Notes under the pieces: model-generated
Seen by the model: only the letters and a program-made list of their open reading frames with translations
Told to the model about the DNA's origin: nothing
The model's database searches: none
Program-made: the position numbers and the translations under genes
Source of the DNA: Phanerochaete sordida
Lineage: Eukaryota > Basidiomycota > Agaricomycetes > Polyporales > Phanerochaetaceae
NCBI GenBank assembly: GCA_019973155.2
Contig: BPQB01000015.1
Span: 124,001 to 188,000, forward strand
Direction: 5' to 3'
Length of the DNA: 64,000 bases
Shown: one piece after another, positions 53,991 to 64,000 of the stretch
Numbering within the stretch: the first letter of the stretch is position 1
Layout of the letters: each line of letters opens with the position of its first letter

Positions 53991-56812
53991 ATGGGTGGCC
54001 CAGCAGCGATAACTGCAACCGGAACGCAGGGCTTCGCTCACCTTGTCGATCCCCGACCATGGTGGAAGAACAAGCGGCTGATTGCGCTCAACGCCTGGAT
54101 CACTCTGCTGTACGTTGTCTCCGCTATTTTTGGAGGCGTCGGGCTGACATCAAATGTCGAACAGGCTCATCACGTCGACGACCAATGGCTACGATGGTGA
54201 GTGCGCCCAGCGTGTCCTGCGAGGTACCTTCTAAGGCGTACGCAACAGGGAGCATGATGAGTAAGTCATCACCAGCGCGCAGGCGGGAGCTCTCGGCTGA
54301 CGGAATCATCAGACGGTCTCCAATCCCTCGACCAGTGGAGAACTGCATTCCACAATCCGACACCAGGCATGGTCAGTGTGTTTCTTCTGATCCTACTCTT
54401 TTGCTCACCCTCCTGCTCGACTAGCTGGGTCTGCTCAACGCCATCCAGAACATTGGATGCTTGGCAGCATATCCCTTTGCTCCTTACGTCTCTGATGGTT
54501 TCGGGCGGAGAACGGCCGTCGCCCTCGGCGCGTTCATCATGTGCGCAGCCACCGTTATCCAGACGGCATCGCAGTCCGTCGGCATGTTCATCGCTGCGAG
54601 GTGGGTGTTGAGCCGCTGCGGTTTGAAGACATGGACAACTGAGCACCCTGACGACAGATTCATCATTGGGTTCGGCCTCACCTTCGCGGCGTCGGCGGCA
54701 CCGGTGCTCGTTACTGAGCTGGCGTACCCTTCGCAACGCGCTCCGGTCACTTCTCTGTACAACACGCTCTGGTACGTCCCGGCAGCCGTGCACCGCATCG
54801 AGCAGCGACTGATCGAGGCGATCTGCAGGTTCCTGGGAAGCATCGTGTAAGTTCACCCGCATCTCCGTTCATGATCGAGTCCTCACTGCCGCACGCTGAA
54901 GTGCTGCCTGGACCGTAAGCCCCGCCGCTCCTGCATGCCCGGAAGCCAGGCTGACACGACCCATAACACAGACGTTCGGGACCTTCCACATCCCCACGAG
55001 CTGGTCGTGGCGGATACCCTCGGCGCTGCAGGCCCTGCCCTCCGTGCTGCAGGTCTGCCTGATCTGGTTCGTCCCCGAGTCGCCGCGCTGGCTGTGCTCG
55101 AAGGGCAGGTGCGCACCTTAAGCTCAGCTGCGGCAGCAGAGGCTCACGGCCCGCCAGGGAAGCCGAGGCCCTCCGGATCCTCGCGTACTACCACGGAAAC
55201 GGCGATCCGTGCGTTGCCCCGGTCCCGGTTCTGCGCACCCGCATGCTGACCGCGCTGTGCGCGCAGGCACCACCCGCTCGTCGAGTACGAGTTCGACGAG
55301 ATCCGCACCGCCATCGCGCACGACCGCGAGGCGGCCGCCGTCGGCTGGCTCACGCTCTTCAAGACCCCCGGCAACCGCCGCCGCCTGCGGGTCATGATCG
55401 CCATCGCGTTCTTCTCGCAGTGGTCCGGGAACAACCTCATGTGCGTGCTTCGATGCGACGTCCGGCATGGCTGCTGACGCGTGTCTGCCTACAGCTCGTA
55501 CTGTGCGTGGGAGGTATTAAACCTTGAAGCGTCGTGCTTACACCGCCCATTTCGTGCGTAGATCTTAACAAGACCCTGACGGCTATCGGAAGTAAGTGGA
55601 TCGTCTCTCGTTATTCTGGGAATCAAGGACTTACTGTGGTCCAGTCACCGATTCTACGACTCAGTTGCTCATTGTACGTCTCGCTCTACATTGACGTCGA
55701 AGACATGGAGCTTACCGGTGACCTCAGAATGGCCTGCTCAACATCTTCAACTGGTTTATCGCCATGGGCGGCGGACTGCTCTGTGACCGCGTCGGAAGGC
55801 GTCCGCTGTTCCTCATCTCCACAGTCGGTACGTAGCTACCCATTCCTGGTCACTACTGGCAGCTGAGCACGTCGCAGGCATGTTCGTCTTCTACGTGCTG
55901 CAGACGGCCTGCTTCGGGCTGTACTCCACCACTGGGAACCTCGCGGCTGCGCATACATTCATCGCCATGATCTGTACGTGCTTCTCGTAGCTTCTCGCCC
56001 TCCGTGCTGACAGCAAATTTTCTCTCTGACAGTCTTGTTCTATGCGTTCTGTAAGTCCTTCTGTGTTATCTACTGCTGCCGATGGCTGAGCATGATCCTT
56101 CAGACGATGTCCGTACCTCACTTCCCGGCGTGTTGCGGCCAACTAACTTCGCTATAGATCGCATATACGCCCCTCATCGTGCTGTACAACGTCGAGATCC
56201 TGCCGTTCTCCATCCGTCAAAAGGGCTTTACTCTGTACAGCTTCGCGCTCACGCTATCCTTGATCTTCAACCAGTACGTCATCTGTCTAGTGCTGCTATC
56301 TCAGAGACTGACCCCGCGCGCAGATACGTTAATCCTATCGCATTGAATGCGTAAGTTCCTGTGATATCTGGTAGCTGCGGCGGTACTGACATGTCGACGG
56401 AAGCATTGGCTGGAAATACTACGTAAGTCCCGGCCCGCTGCGGTCCCGTCAAGCCAACTGTGCCTGACGTCGCTGCCTCCAGATTGTATACGACTGTTGG
56501 CTTCTCTTCGAGATAGTGTTCATCTACATGTACCTCGTGGAAACCAAGAACGTGAGTATCCTAGCTTCTGCAAGTTTTCTAAACGTACTTATCCCGTTTC
56601 ATCACAGCGTACCCTGGAAGAGACCGCTGCGTATGTCTCTCCTTCTGAGCTTCTCTACTCCCAGCTGATTCAAAATCTGCAGCATCTTCGACGGCGAAGA
56701 AGCAGTCGCGCGGCTCGCGGACGATGCCGCGCGCGAGGCCGGCATCTCCGACACGCGCTCTGACAAGGACAAGTCGTCGGACGCGGGTCAGATTGAAGAG
56801 GTGAAGATTTAG
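53991..56812 (+). CDS. MFS sugar transporter, hexose/lactose-permease type (524 aa, 24 exons)
   Basis: A twelve-helix proton-sugar symporter of the plasma membrane. Exons: 53991-54109, 54165-54196, 54249-54260, 54313-54371, 54425-54600, 54658-54771, 54829-54846, 54902-54914, 54972-55108, 55158-55208, 55267-55440, 55495-55502, 55562-55591, 55645-55673, 55728-55827, 55878-55973, 56033-56050, 56104-56108, 56158-56273, 56324-56350, 56404-56422, 56483-56551, 56608-56630, 56683-56812 (1575 nt). Motifs: ITSTTNGYDGSMMNGLQSL in TM1, DGFGRRTAV after TM2, the ARFIIGFG segment, SQRAPVTSLYNTLW, PESPRWLCSKGR after TM6, QWSGNNLISYYL in TM7, DRVGRRPLF, and VETKNRTLEE after TM12. These place it in the sugar porter family; the TM1 and TM7 sequences resemble fungal lactose permease-like and hexose transporters. 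Substrate cannot be assigned. Four exons are 5-13 nt. Confidence 0.93.
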
Positions 56813-57125
56813 AGATCGTTTGAGGATACGCTTCCTTGCATTGGCGTTTCGGCAACTCGCTCAGGACATGTGCTACGACGGCTCATCTCACAAGTCTCTG
56901 TTCCCACTGCACATCTGTAAATTACATGGCTCGTGAAGTTACTGCAAATGACTCATCCGGTCGCGTATTGACATGCTTGTCAATCTGTCTATTTTCCTGC
57001 AGAGTCGGCTTGCTCGACCAGGCACGTCGACGTCCAGACAATGCCGTCCCGGTGCGGGACCCCGAGAGCGGCGTGTACGGGGTCCAGACGGTGGCCCAGA
57101 CGTGGTCGTTACGCCACACTCGTCT
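56813..57125. other. Intergenic, 313 bp
   Basis: The transporter 3' flank. No coding signal was recognised; the long open frame through it is not family-supported until the F-box copy begins. Confidence 0.5.
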
Positions 57126-57234
57126 TTTGCTCGTCCTACAACGAACCCAGCAAAGGTGTGGTCTTTCTCACACTGCAATGTCCGTGATACTCACTTTGAA
57201 CGAGCGTACAGACCTGATTTCCTCGCATATACAA
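57126..57234 (+). repeat. Duplicated upstream flank of the truncated F-box copy
   Basis: It aligns over about 110 bp with the minus-strand flank 21612-21722 of the full-length F-box gene, right up to the start codon. It is part of the same duplicated segment and may carry a working promoter. Confidence 0.7.
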
Positions 57235-57978
57235 ATGTCCGACCTCGTCCCGTCGCTCGCACAAACCGATGGCCTCCTCAAGACCATCGATGATGAGATA
57301 GAGACATTGCAGCGCAAAGCTCGGGGCGTCAGGTCGCACCGAAATACCCTCGTACCAATCAACCGCCTACCTCTGGAAATACTCGCGGAGATCTTCTATG
57401 AAGTCGTTGGCCTTCATGAGTCCACGACCCGACCAAGTAGGACTCTGTCCTACTATCCAATGGGCTGCGGGACGCCGCGCTGGCTCGTTGTCACCTTCGT
57501 ATGTCGTGCATGGCGCAGCCTTGCGCTTGGAACCTCTCGACTATGGAGCCACATGCTTTTCAACGAGAACGCAGAGCGGATCGAGCTGTTTCTCGCTCGC
57601 TCGTCCACGGCTCCTCTGATGGTCACAGTTTGGCATGCTGAGGGCGTCACGGTAGTCAAGACTTTGTTCGGTGTTATGCATCGGGTGCAAGAGTTGAAAC
57701 TCTCAGAAACCATGCTCCGAGCTGTCCCTATGCTCGCCGAGGACAGGCCGCATGGGTCCGACAGTCATGCGCTGCGCACACTCACAGTCGGCTCCACGGT
57801 ACCATTCCCTACCGCAACCTTGGTGCCCACTGTTGCCGCTGCAACATGGCCTGTGATTTCGAACCTTGCATTGAATGGCGGACACTCCAGCCTTCTTCAT
57901 GCGCTGGTGCGCCCGACGCTGACAAGTCTATCGGCTGCGATTATATCATTGTGGTGGACGACCTCGAATACAAGCTAA
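57235..57978 (+). pseudogene. Truncated F-box-like paralogue, subfamily B (247 codons)
   Basis: ATG 57235 (MSDLVPSLAQTDGLL) starts a copy of the gene at 19857-21611. Shared blocks are IDDE.ETLQ.KAR, RNTLVPI.RLPLE.LA.IFYEVV.LH.STTR, WLVVTFVCRAWR.LAL, LWSH.LF..NAER.ELFLARS..APL, and VRPTLT.LS. Similarity stops after PTLTSLSAA (about 57930). The frame then runs 16 codons into unrelated sequence and stops, so the entire C-terminal half of the leucine-rich region is gone. The next gene's stop is only 77 bp away, so the breakpoint probably arose by recombination there. The F-box is intact and the copy keeps the parental upstream flank. It could therefore still express a short protein able to bind Skp1 without the usual substrate region. 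I call it a pseudogene with that reservation. Confidence 0.75.
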
Positions 57979-58055
57979 TACCAGGGATTCCTGCCCAGAC
58001 GGTCAGTATCATTGTTCGCATAAAACCCTGGGAGAGCACGCAGCTTACCTAAGAG

Positions 58056-61000
58056 TTATGCTCCCCTTTTGAAGATACTCTGCAATTGAGAGGCGTGTGC
58101 TGGTGCGAACGTTCGTACCCATGCCAACAACGACAGTGGTACATCGGGAAGCAAGCCCTCGTCGTACGAGAACGAGATACACGGATCACTTTGATAGCCG
58201 TCTAACATCTTGTCAATCATGAACGCGCCGTAGGGATTGATGCCTGTGTCGTTGAGGTGCCGAGGGCCGAACTCGAATAGCCATCGAACTCCTACCCATA
58301 AGAGCAAATGCCTCCAGCTCTCCGCGTTTCTCGCCGCTTTGGCCTTGTCTTGGCTCAAGGTGCACCGTGCCTCCTTGTACGCTTCTTCTTTGCGCAGTCG
58401 CATGAGGTCCAATAGGTCTGCTTCTGTACAGCCTGTCCCAACGCAGCACATCTTGAGAACATCTAGCAGCTCGGCTGGACAGCGCTTCGACGCAACAATC
58501 CAAGGAGGAGTGCCCCCATTGTCAGGGAAGGCTACGAGGCGGTTTGTCCACTCGGTCCTAACATCGTTGAGGGCCTTATCCCAGCTCCATCTAGAAGCCA
58601 GATTGGGGTGGATCGCAGCAGCCGCCGCCTTGGCACTTGCCTCTGCGACTACCGCGTTTGCCGCTGCAGCTGCCGCAATCTCCCTCGCGCCCAAAGCGGC
58701 CTCTCTATTCCCCGGCGTCGCCTTTGCCTCGACGTTGGCCCTCGCCACCTCAGCGTACGCTGCCATAGCGCTAGCGTGCGCTGCCGCTCGCTCTGCGCTT
58801 GTCTTGACGGCATCCGTGCTTGCTTTCCAGGCCTTCGCATTCCCCACACCGGCTTTCGCGTTTGCTTCGTCCCTCATAGCCTTAGCGTGCACTTGGGCTA
58901 TTTGAAGAACGTCCGTGGCCAAGTCGTGTGCTATGGCATTAAAAGTTGTCGGGTTTGCCTCCGCTGCTTTCGCATTCCCCTCCGCTGCGTTCGCATTCCA
59001 CACAGCGGCTCTCGCGTTCGCCTGCGCGGCATTCGCGCTTGCCATTGATGCCTTCATGCTGGCATTTGCGCTGACATGCGCAGTTTTAGCGTAAAGCACT
59101 GCCCTCTCAGTCACCACGGCTTCCCTGCGGTCAAGCCGTGCATTGATGAGAGCTTCTGTCTGGTTCGCTGTCCATGCCACTGCGTATGCTTTGGCCTCCT
59201 TCGACGCAATGTACTCTGAGCGTGCTCGCATGGCTTTCACAGCGTCACCGTCCCTCGATGTCACTTCATCCGCCAATTTGACTAGTTCTTTCGCCCCCTG
59301 TGCTGCGTTTTTTGCTCCTTGAGCTTTTGCGCTAGCGTCCTTGAAGTTCGAGTTAAACGGCGCGAATGTAATGTGCACGGCTTCCAGGCTCGCCTGTGCG
59401 GCTATTGCGTCCGCTCGTGCGGTAAGGGTGCTTGCAAATGCCGCCTTCATGCTCCAAAGCGTGGCTTGGATGCTCGTGGCCGTGACCAGGAAGCTCACGT
59501 CTGCGGCTTGAAAGGCTGCATCGACCGCGTCCAGCGCCCCCTTTAGCGCATCCATAAACGCAGCCCACCCGTCTTTGGGACTGCACGACAGCGGACTTGC
59601 CAGCGACTCCATAAGTGTGGCATCCAGAGTGATCAGCGAGCTCCTCAGCACGGCCTGTGCTCTCATCTCCGGCGTGGCTTGCGCATACTCTAACACCGCA
59701 AGCTGGTCCTTCAGCACGGCCACCGCGCTTTTAAGCACAGCCTGCGCATTGTTCATCACCGCTTGCGCCTTTCTGGTCGCGAGGTCCTCTGCGTGGGCTG
59801 ACATATTTGCTGCCGCAGATACGTTGTTCGCCTTAGCCGCATCCGCGCTTGCCTGGGCCGCATCCGCGTTTGCCTGAGCCGCTCCGCTGCTTACTTGTGC
59901 CTTAGCTTTCGTTGCTGCATTGGCACTCGTAATCGCCGCGTTTGCCAGGGCCTCTTTGCATGTTTCAATCTCCTCAGCCGCTGCTAAGGAAGCAGACGCT
60001 AGAGATTTCGTGGCTTGTCTGAGCACCGCTTCCGCCTGTTTGGTGCTCAGGCGGTCGATATTGCTAATGGCAGCGCAGACGAGTGCTGAATGAAGGTAGT
60101 GGTCCGATGGGGAGGTATCATTTGGCGTGATTGGTATATTCATCATCATTGCTATCGTTTCAGCAGCCCAATCTTGCATGACGGATTCGTCTGCATCGGT
60201 GCACGTCAGTGATGACGACTACAGTACCTGAGAGTTCACTCACAAAATGGGCGTTCTTCGAATTGTAGGGGGTGGCATTTGATGGTGGCATTCTCGTCAG
60301 CTCTAGGGTCGTAGCGGATTCGGTATGGCGTGTTGTCTCTGAACGTGGCGAAAATGTGAGCTCTGAGCTGTGGGAAGAGCTGGTCGTAGGCCTCCTTCTG
60401 CGCGGGTTCGCTGAGATAATTGAACACCTCCACAAGGGTATCCACGCATCGCTTTCGACAGACCCTCAGCTGTGGTGTCTCTTCTTCCCAGTAGAACACA
60501 ACCCGCTGTAACGCCTGCATCATGTTTCGCATTTGTATGTCTATCAGATCCGAGAGACAGCTGGACAAGCGATGATCTTGGATGGTGAGCCGGCGCGCAT
60601 GGACATAGACAGCCTCTCGGAAGCAGGCCGCTAAAATATATCCCATGGTGATGGAGTCGGAGCGGACGACTCGCTTGGACGCCCTCCACTCGTCTTGAGA
60701 GGGGCCTAGCGTACACATGACGTAGTGTCCAATGCTTCTGAACATGTACACCCCCGCCTCTGAGGATACAGGTTCTGTGGAGCTTAGTGCACCGTCGTTT
60801 GGCACCAAGTGACGCTTGACGATGCGAGGATGATGGGAAAAGGGTCCCAGGTACGCAGGGCCAGTGGTGTCAATACGGGATAGGAGATACCAGATGGTGA
60901 GGGATGAGAACCCACTGTGGACAGCAAGCTCAGTGAGCAGCTCGTCGTCAAAGCCGGAAAGTGAGGAGCGGCGATCGAGACAGCTGAGTTGGGGTTGGAT

Positions 61001-62273
61001 CGTCTTGGCGCATATTGCCAAATTTTCTGCCAGGCCGTCGACGTCCGAAAACTCTGTTGCCATTGCGATCAGGGCACGAAATAAAGTATCCGTCTCACCA
61101 AGAGCACCAACATACACCGGTGCCACGAAGGAGGCAAGATCCTGCAAAGTGGCACTCCCGTTTGGTGTTTCCTCCAGGAAATCACGCAGCCTGCCCCTGG
61201 TAACCCAATGGAGATCGCAGAGAAGCGCATGGCTAGCGGGAACAGTATGATTGTGCTGCGGGCTGTGTAACTCATTGATTTTAGTGGCCTGCACATCGAG
61301 AGATCTCCAGGTGTCGCATTCGATGGAAATGGCGAGGGCATCACTGTGATTTTTCTCAAAGTGTTTCCCGAAGGGCGATGCAGCAGGGAAGCTGCGTATG
61401 GAGTGGGATATCGGGTGGTCGACGGAGCAGATGTGTGAGAAGATCCAGCGCCAGTGTATTCCTGCCCGAAACTTCCAGAAAAGGGAGGCCACAGTGCGCG
61501 TAGGGGACCTATATGCGCAACGGTCGAATAACATGGACGTGAGTATGAAAAAGGCCAGTGTGAGCAGGAACCCCGCAATGACAATTGTCACGGGAATGAA
61601 CGTGTAGCGGTCCAAGCTCCAGAGAAGTACCGAGATTCCGGACACGAACAGAATGACAGCGATCTCCAACAGTGCGGGGATGAGGGCAATGACGATCGGG
61701 ACTCCCCAGCGCTCCCACTGTTCAGTGCGGAGTTGGCGGACAATAATATTCCTGCGTGCGTCGGCCGTAGCGCTCTTCCAGGCTGAACGCCCGCTAGTCC
61801 ACTGTTTTACTAGGAGGCCGAAGACCGCGGAAGCTAGGCTGATAGTAAGACTGATGAACCAGAGGATGTTTATTACCCGGCCAGCGTGACTTGGCTCGAA
61901 TTTCGTATCCGTGGTTCCATCTGTGGGACAGGCAGAGACAGTAGAGTTGATGAAGGGAGGGGTGTATTGAAAACTTGTGTTGTTGATCTGGTTTGAAATC
62001 TGTGTCAGACGTTGTGCAGCAGAGTCTCCTTGGTCTTCTTTGAGAAGGTCCAGGGAGTATGCGATAAATCCTGTGACGACGGCAGAGAACAAGCCATCCT
62101 GAATGCAACTTAAGCTTTACATCCACATATCTAACGGCTTGCAAGCTCACCACTAGAAGAATGGTGTCGATGTCCCTTATGTGACCCTCCATCTCAGCCT
62201 TGTCCTTCCGCTCCAGTTGGTCTTCCATCCACTCCCATCCCGTTCTCGAGCTCGGGGCTATGCCGCTAGACAT
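58056..62273 (-). CDS. DUF6535 membrane protein joined to a long alanine-rich domain (model of 1,370 aa)
   Basis: Exons: 62273-62151, 62098-60244, 60190-58056 (4113 nt). The first intron (62099-62150) is well supported: it joins DIDTILLV to DGLFSAVVTGFI, the hallmark of agaricomycete DUF6535 proteins. The N-terminal part has membrane helices near VINILWFISLTISLASAVFG, WGVPIVIALIPALLEIAVIL and FIPVTIVIAGFLLTLAFFIL, then about 400 residues of helical cytoplasmic sequence. The second intron (60191-60243, 53 nt, GTGAGT...GATGCAG) avoids a stop and continues in frame into a 700-codon open frame. That frame is about a third alanine (runs such as AKAAEANP, ASANAAQANARAA), predicted as long helices, followed by a globular end with WRHLLLWVGVRWLFEFGPRH and MIDKMLDGYQSDPC. 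If the second intron is not used there are two genes, 60236-62273 and 58056-60179. Function is unknown. Confidence 0.65.
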
Positions 62274-63712
62274 GGCCTGCGCAGCAGGGGATTATGATAC
62301 GCGTTAAACGATGTCTTGTGGGCCTCTGCGTACCTTCTACGATATGTATGCGGAGTATCGGTTAGAACTGTCGGCTCAAGATGTGGTACTGGATAGCTAG
62401 CCAATATGTCACGACGTGAATACAAATATACAACATAATGGCGATCAGCAGGATGTCATCAACAAGATGACAGAGCGTACTCGTCGTGTCAAACTAGGAT
62501 CTGAGGCACGGTCGTGTCGTCGGCAATGGCAGTATTTTCTGATAGCTGGAGGTGCGTAGGTCTGCTGGTGTCTCGAAGTCAAAGGCAAAATCTGGGCACG
62601 CATGGGGGTTCCAAAGGCCTATGCCCGGCGTTTTGACCGATCTCCCAATATTCAGGCACAAATTCTACAAGGCCAGCGCCGCAGACCTATCGGCGCCGCA
62701 GTCGACCTGTAGTCTGAAATAACGTTCGATGTAAACCTTCTGCGGCCACACGGTTTTCCAGCAGCTTATGATATTTCCAGAAAGCCAAGGAGCGCAGCGA
62801 CTGGTGTGCATATCCTCTACAGACACTCAGAGACAGCGGCCTACATCGAACCCAGCCTTGACAATACCTAGCGGCGGCCAAGGAGAGAGTCTGCATTCAG
62901 GATAAACGCTGAACTTCATTTGACAGCTATTTGTCCAACCAAGAACCCTACGAGACGAAGTCAATCCCATGTGTCACCCTAGCTCGGACGCGAACGCAGT
63001 CAGATGAAGCGATACAGGGCACCACAGTCCATGCGCAAGCCGATGTTTCAGTCACCCACAGACCAATTTGTAAACGGTAGCTCGCCCATGCACAATTTGC
63101 AGCAGTCGCATTCGAAACGTTTGCATCCCACATCGGAGGCGTCAGCTCATTGAGTTCTCTGGATCCGTGACCATCGAGCTGGACCTTGTGTCGCTAGCCA
63201 ATGGTAGGGAAGTACTTATCGGGCTCGCATCTTGAGCGTAGCGCGAGCTATCTTGAGCGTAATATGCCGCAGGGCAGTCTATCATCTTGTGATTAGCTGC
63301 GATCAGCTGGTCAGCCAAACGTGCATTCGTTACGTTAGTTCCATACACGCTTCCTGATTTCAGACGCCGCCTTCATTCACTGTGACCCTATCTACGAGCC
63401 CGGCGTGGTAGTACGGTTTGATAGACATAACACAAACACCATCTGGCCATGTAGCTTTTGCAATGAGTCTGGCCTCGGCGTAGTTGCGACCCTCATCAAC
63501 AAACCTATCCTCGGTCTCAAGAATCCAGCACTCATTCCTTTGGCTGGCAGCGCCGGCTTCACCGTCGCCGGCCTCATTTCATGTGAGCGCAGGAGACCTC
63601 GCCGGATCTTTTTGGGCTGTGCTAACTACTTGCCTACGTATATCATCTGTCCTCCTGCACGCGTATAAGACAAACAACGCCAGCGCTCTGAAGTACAAAA
63701 TTTGAATCGAAC
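62274..63712. other. Intergenic, about 1.4 kb
   Basis: Upstream of the DUF6535 gene (its promoter) with no recognised gene. Short frames around 63.1-63.35 kb on the minus strand contain Cys and Asn-Ala-rich stretches that could be later exons of the secreted-protein candidate at 63840, but I could not join them in frame. Confidence 0.35.
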
Positions 63713-63840
63713 CTCATATGCTGTCTGTTGCTCGTGTTGTACGCGGAGCATGTGTCGCTCGCAGCTTGAACAGCTGTTACCGTCCCTACAACCGCCACTA
63801 CGATACATCTTGCTGTTGAAGCTTGAAGCCTTTTATTCAT
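63713..63840 (-). CDS. Possible first exon of a small secreted protein
   Basis: ATG 63840 starts MNKRLQASTARCIVVAVVGT VTAVQA then ASDTCSAYNTSN: a basic n-region, a hydrophobic core of about 14 residues and an AxA-type cleavage site after AVQA, followed by a cysteine. This is a convincing signal peptide pattern. A donor-like GTTCGA follows at 63712. No downstream exon could be joined with confidence, so the gene model is incomplete and function is unknown. Confidence 0.3.
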
Positions 63841-64000
63841 GAGCAGCCAATGAGGAGATGATAAAAGTTGGAACGAGGTCGACTTCGAGATCAACTTGCA
63901 TTTTGAGCTTCTCGAGCGCCAAATCAAAAGCTCGCGTCTTGACTCCAAACTTCCACCTTCTCCGTCCTCTCGCATTTCTCAAGCATCAAAGTCAATGTTT

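Noticed and set aside
60236..60435. Treating the DUF6535 protein and the alanine-rich frame as two independent genes
   Set aside because: Kept only as the alternative: the stop at 60236 lies inside a well-formed 53-nt intron that restores a single frame.

Overview
The window is nuclear DNA of a filamentous basidiomycete, most likely an Agaricomycete of the Polyporales type. The evidence is the GC-rich coding sequence, dense spliceosomal introns of about 45-60 nt (donors GTGCGT, GTACGT, GTGAGT; acceptors YAG), a lineage-typical expansion of F-box-like genes, a DUF6535 protein and a divergent G-alpha-like gene. No bacterial features, tRNA, rRNA or CRISPR were found.

Layout. 1-24.3 kb is dominated by a dispersed cluster of F-box-like genes: three on the minus strand (1-828, cut by the window edge; 1344-3167; 3640-5573), then lysyl-tRNA synthetase and a divergent ARI1-type RBR ubiquitin ligase (6092-10587), then five more F-box-like genes in both orientations (11175-21611), then the ribosome-biogenesis GTPase NOG1 (21937-24319). 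A 1.0 kb non-autonomous, hAT-like element sits about 200 bp upstream of NOG1. 26.9-33.5 kb holds a 13-exon divergent G-alpha-like gene and an aminopeptidase P with a long disordered N-terminal extension. 33.5-36.7 kb is gene-poor and contains a 0.19 kb element of the same mobile family. 36.7-56.8 kb holds a ninth F-box-like gene, a 1,104-codon Arg/Asp/Pro-rich protein divergent from SEA4/Mio, a carnitine acetyltransferase, a single-pass membrane protein and a sugar transporter with 24 small exons. 57.2-62.3 kb has a truncated tenth F-box-like copy facing a DUF6535 protein that appears spliced to a long alanine-rich region. 62.3-64 kb is mostly empty.

How the parts relate. The F-box-like genes fall into three subfamilies by start, F-box sequence and C-terminus. 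They are probably SCF substrate receptors with diversified C-terminal substrate regions. The conserved genes between them (LysRS, RBR ligase, NOG1, SEA4, carnitine acetyltransferase, aminopeptidase P) are single-copy housekeeping functions, so the cluster looks like lineage-specific duplication interleaved with core genes rather than one operon-like system. Exon coordinates were read by eye from splice signals and protein-family continuity. For each recognised multi-exon housekeeping gene the summed exon length is a multiple of three.
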